Source: Phenylobacterium sp. (GTDB lineage Bacteria; Pseudomonadota; Alphaproteobacteria; Caulobacterales; Caulobacteraceae). Taken from it: 8,536 bases of DNA. The notes beneath the pieces are model-generated. The model saw only the letters and a list, made by a program, of their open reading frames with translations, was not told where the DNA came from and searched no databases. The first letter of the stretch is position 1. Every line of letters starts with the position of its first letter. The translations under genes and the position numbers were made by a program. This document shows, piece by piece, positions 6,832 to 8,536 of the stretch. The DNA lies in contig JAQGIX010000060.1 in assembly GCA_028290925.1 (NCBI GenBank), forward strand, positions 1 to 8,536. The letters run 5' to 3'.

Positions 6832-7379
6832 GCGGCCGCTTCGCCGGCCGCCTTGATCGCCGCCAGCGTGGTGCGCATCAGCACCGCATAGGCGCGGTCG
6901 AGGAACACCACGCGCATCAGCCAGCGGCCCAAGGCGCCAAACACGCCCGGAAAGCGGTCCGGACGCAGCCGGAAGGCGTAGGTCCAGATGAGCTCGGTGC
7001 GGCCGGCGTCCAGCGCCACGTAGCGGAACTCGCCCACCGCATAAGCGATCGGCCGGGCCGCGGCCGTGGTGTAGTCCCAGACCAGGTAGCGGAACCGCTC
7101 GGCGTGAACGTATTCCAGGATCTGCTCGGTGGCGCTTCCCCCATCGCTCAGGTGGACGAGGCGCCGCGCGCCGGGCTCGCTCCACGGCCCGGGCGTGAGC
7201 TGGGTGGTGCCGATCACACCCGGCAGGCCCTTGGTGGCGGTCATCTGGTCCTCCAGTTTCACCGTGCGCATCCAGTCGGCGAAGGCGCCCAGCGGACGCT
7301 CGATGACGATCCGCTCGGTGCGCGCGATCATCGGGGCGGCCGGGTCGACGGCGGGCGGCGGCGCAAGTTCAGTCGGCAT
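6828..7379 (-). CDS. SRPBCC (START-like / polyketide cyclase) family protein
   Basis: This 183-residue protein has the pattern of the SRPBCC fold: a first strand ARTERIVIERP (19-29) followed by a helix with FADWMRT, a middle set of strands (TEQILEYV, RFRYLVWDYT, AVGEFRYVAL, TELIWTYAFRL) and a long C-terminal helix from about 144 to 178. Members bind hydrophobic ligands in a central pocket; the ligand here is unknown. The first 16 residues are proline- and alanine-rich and probably disordered. The ATG at 7379 is chosen because AAGG lies seven bases upstream; a GTG at 7388 has no properly spaced site. The gene overlaps the end of the SDR gene by 11 bases, suggesting coupled expression. Family assignment is by pattern and is less sure than for its neighbours. 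Confidence 0.82.
   Translation of the reverse strand: MPTELAPPPAVDPAAPMIARTERIVIERPLGAFADWMRTVKLEDQMTATKGLPGVIGTTQLTPGPWSEPGARRLVHLSDGGSATEQILEYVHAERFRYLVWDYTTAAARPIAYAVGEFRYVALDAGRTELIWTYAFRLRPDRFPGVFGALGRWLMRVVFLDRAYAVLMRTTLAAIKAAGEAAA
6831..6852. terminator. GC-rich hairpin at the metW / SRPBCC convergence
   Basis: GGCGGCCG (6831-6838) and CGGCCGCC (6845-6852) form a perfect 8-bp stem with a six-base loop, directly after the metW stop and inside the last codons of the SRPBCC gene. It could fold in transcripts from either side. There is no U-tract (only TTGATC follows), so it is a weak intrinsic terminator candidate and may instead protect 3' ends. Confidence 0.35.
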
Positions 7380-8160
7380 GGGCGCCACCTTCGCACGGCA
7401 GGATCGCGCCCGTCGTCCAGCGGGCTTCGTCCGACAACAGGAACAGCGCCGCGCGCGCCATGTCGTCGGGATGGGCGATGTAGTTCATCGGCATGGCGTC
7501 GGCGATCTGCTCGCGCAACGCCTCGGTGGGCAGCCAGCGTCCGAACATCTCGGAATCCGTCGGCCCCGGTGCGATGGCGTTCACCCGCACCCCCTGGCGC
7601 GCATATTCCAGCGCCACGCACTTGGTGAGGCCGGCCAGCCCCCACTTGCTGGCCGCATAGTCGCCGTTGCGCGCCCCGCCCACCAGCCCGCCGATCGAGG
7701 AGGTGTTGACGATCGCTCCGCCGCCCGCCGCCAGCATGGCCGGGATCTCGTGCTTCATGCTGAGGAACACGCCGCGCAGGTTGGTGGCGATGCAGCGGTC
7801 GAAGGCGTCGGCCGACAGCTCCGCGAAGGCCACGTGCGCCCCGCCGACGCCGGCGTTGTTGAACGCGCCGTCCAACCGGCCGTGGCGCGCCACCACCTCG
7901 GCCACCGCGGCCTGCACCGAGGCCTCGTCGCGCACGTCGCAGGCCACGGCCGAGACCGCATGACCTTCGCCCGCGAGATCCTTGGCCCGGGCCTCGATGC
8001 GCTCGACACGCCGGGCCGCGCCCACCACGACGCCGCCTTCCTCCGCAAACCGGCGCACGGCCGCAGCCCCGATGCCGGAGGAGGCGCCGGTGACCAGTAT
8101 GACCTTGCCGGCCAGGCGGGCGGCGCGGAGCGTGAGCGGCGGCGGGCTGTCGTAGGCCAT
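7369..8160 (-). CDS. SDR family oxidoreductase
   Basis: This 263-residue classical short-chain dehydrogenase/reductase is cytoplasmic and NAD(P)-dependent. The nucleotide-binding motif TGASSGIG is at 24-31, with Arg50-Arg51 after strand 2, which hints at NADP(H). ACDVRD (73-78) contacts adenine, NNAG is at 101-104, and the catalytic tetrad is Asn127 (TNLRG), Ser155 (NTSSIGG), Tyr168 and Lys172 (YAASK). APGP (197-200) follows. The substrate cannot be read from sequence. The ATG has GGAG seven bases upstream. The gene is divergent from a TetR regulator across a 78-bp gap carrying two palindromes, and overlaps the following SRPBCC gene, so the two probably form one regulated unit. Confidence 0.95.
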   Translation of the reverse strand: MAYDSPPPLTLRAARLAGKVILVTGASSGIGAAAVRRFAEEGGVVVGAARRVERIEARAKDLAGEGHAVSAVACDVRDEASVQAAVAEVVARHGRLDGAFNNAGVGGAHVAFAELSADAFDRCIATNLRGVFLSMKHEIPAMLAAGGGAIVNTSSIGGLVGGARNGDYAASKWGLAGLTKCVALEYARQGVRVNAIAPGPTDSEMFGRWLPTEALREQIADAMPMNYIAHPDDMARAALFLLSDEARWTTGAILPCEGGAHAD

Positions 8161-8172
8161 GCGAAGTCTCCG

Positions 8173-8191
8173 AGGTTGACGCTGTCAACCT
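8173..8191. promoter_or_regulatory. Operator-like palindrome 1 (SDR-proximal)
   Basis: AGGTTGAC and GTCAACCT are perfect 8-base inverted arms around GCT, centred at 8182. Size and symmetry suit a TetR dimer. The site ends 13 bases before the SDR start on the minus strand, so occupancy would block the SDR leader. Its right arm also holds TTGACA on the minus strand. Confidence 0.75.
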
Positions 8192-8202
8192 GCAGCCGGG
8201 AT

Positions 8203-8217
8203 GTTGACGTTGTCAAC
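8203..8217. promoter_or_regulatory. Operator-like palindrome 2 (TetR-proximal)
   Basis: GTTGAC-GTT-GTCAAC is a second inverted repeat centred at 8210, 28 bp from the first. The 17-base units 8175-8191 and 8203-8219 differ at one base. It lies 21 bases before the TetR start. TTGACA on the minus strand and TTGACG on the plus strand are inside it, so it may overlap promoter elements for both genes; no clear -10 was seen. Confidence 0.75.
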
Positions 8218-8238
8218 CTTCTACGGTCTGGTGTCTCC

Positions 8239-8536
8239 ATGCCGCCCAGCACCCGCGCCGACCTGGTGTCCGCCGCCGCCCGCCTGCTCGACGAGGGCGG
8301 CCCGGCCAGCGTCACCCTGCGCGCCGTCGCCAAGGCCGTCGGCCTGTCCCACAACGCCCCCTATAAGCACTTCCGCGACAAGGAGGAGCTGCTGGCCGCC
8401 GTGGCCAGCCGCGAGCTGGCCCGCCCCGGCGACGCCCCGCTCGAGATCGGCGGTGACCCGGTGGCGCGCCTGCGCCGCCTGGCCCAGGCCTATGTGGATT
8501 GGGCGACCCGCTACCCCGAGCGCTTCCGCCTGACCT
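8239..8536 (+). CDS. TetR/AcrR family transcriptional regulator, 3'-truncated by window edge
   Basis: The first 99 residues of a TetR-type repressor are visible, and the frame is open to the end of the window. Helices typical of the TetR_N DNA-binding domain appear in order: ADLVSAAARLLDEGG (7-21), VTLRAVAKAVGLS (25-37) as the helix-turn-helix, and APYKHFRDKEELLAAV (40-55), the signature recognition helix and its continuation. The start of the ligand-binding domain, AYVDWATRYPERFRLT (84-99), resembles the WHG-type C-terminal domain found in many alphaproteobacterial TetR proteins. The ATG at 8239 is the only sensible start; its ribosome binding site is weak (GGTG, five bases upstream). It is divergent from the SDR gene and next to two palindromes, so it probably represses itself and the SDR/SRPBCC pair. 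The inducer is unknown. Confidence 0.93.
   Translation, partial: MPPSTRADLVSAAARLLDEGGPASVTLRAVAKAVGLSHNAPYKHFRDKEELLAAVASRELARPGDAPLEIGGDPVARLRRLAQAYVDWATRYPERFRLT

Noticed and set aside
7328..8188. Second minus-strand open frame over the SDR gene
   Set aside because: It is a frame-shifted shadow of the SDR gene, Arg/Gly-rich, and starts inside the palindromic region.
8201..8533. Plus-strand open frame starting inside the second palindrome
   Set aside because: Its Pro/Ala/Ser/Cys-rich translation has no domain. The frame starting at 8239 gives a clear TetR helix-turn-helix.

Overview
The window is GC-rich and densely coded, with short or negative gaps between genes and frequent GTG/TTG starts. 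The gene content is a homoserine acyltransferase metX coupled to metW, and a phosphohistidine phosphatase / DUF952 / class 2 pyrD / histidine kinase run. Together with the codon use this points to an alphaproteobacterium, most likely Caulobacterales (Caulobacter/Phenylobacterium-like). The taxon is an inference from style and synteny, not a database result.

Layout. (1) 2-1534 (+): the 3' part of a gamma-glutamyltransferase-family gene, cut by the left edge, ending tail-to-tail on the next gene. (2) 4964-1531 (-): four genes read leftwards, a SixA-like histidine phosphatase, a DUF952 protein, pyrD (dihydroorotate dehydrogenase, quinone type) and a membrane histidine kinase. The first three are linked by 4-base stop/start overlaps (TTGA, GTGA); the kinase follows after 73 bp and may have its own promoter. 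(3) 5057-6831 (+): metX-metW, linked by a GTGA overlap, divergent from the phosphatase across a 92-bp gap. (4) 8160-6828 (-): an SDR oxidoreductase followed by an overlapping SRPBCC (START-like) protein. (5) 8239-end (+): the N-terminal part of a TetR-family regulator, divergent from the SDR. The 78-bp gap between them holds two near-identical palindromes of the form GTTGAC-N3-GTCAAC.

How they work together: metX and metW form the methionine entry step (homoserine acylation and its partner protein). pyrD serves pyrimidine synthesis. The TetR protein is the obvious candidate regulator of the SDR/SRPBCC pair and of itself through the twin palindromes. The phosphatase and histidine kinase share one apparent operon with no response regulator in view, which makes a kinase/phosphatase link worth testing.

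There is no gene-free stretch above 100 bp. I saw no tRNA, rRNA, insertion sequence or CRISPR array. I did not find a clearly new system. The points most worth a second look are the twin operators, the GGT active-site changes, the metX leader hairpin, the phosphatase/kinase operon, and the fact that both convergent gene pairs share a CTAG double stop.
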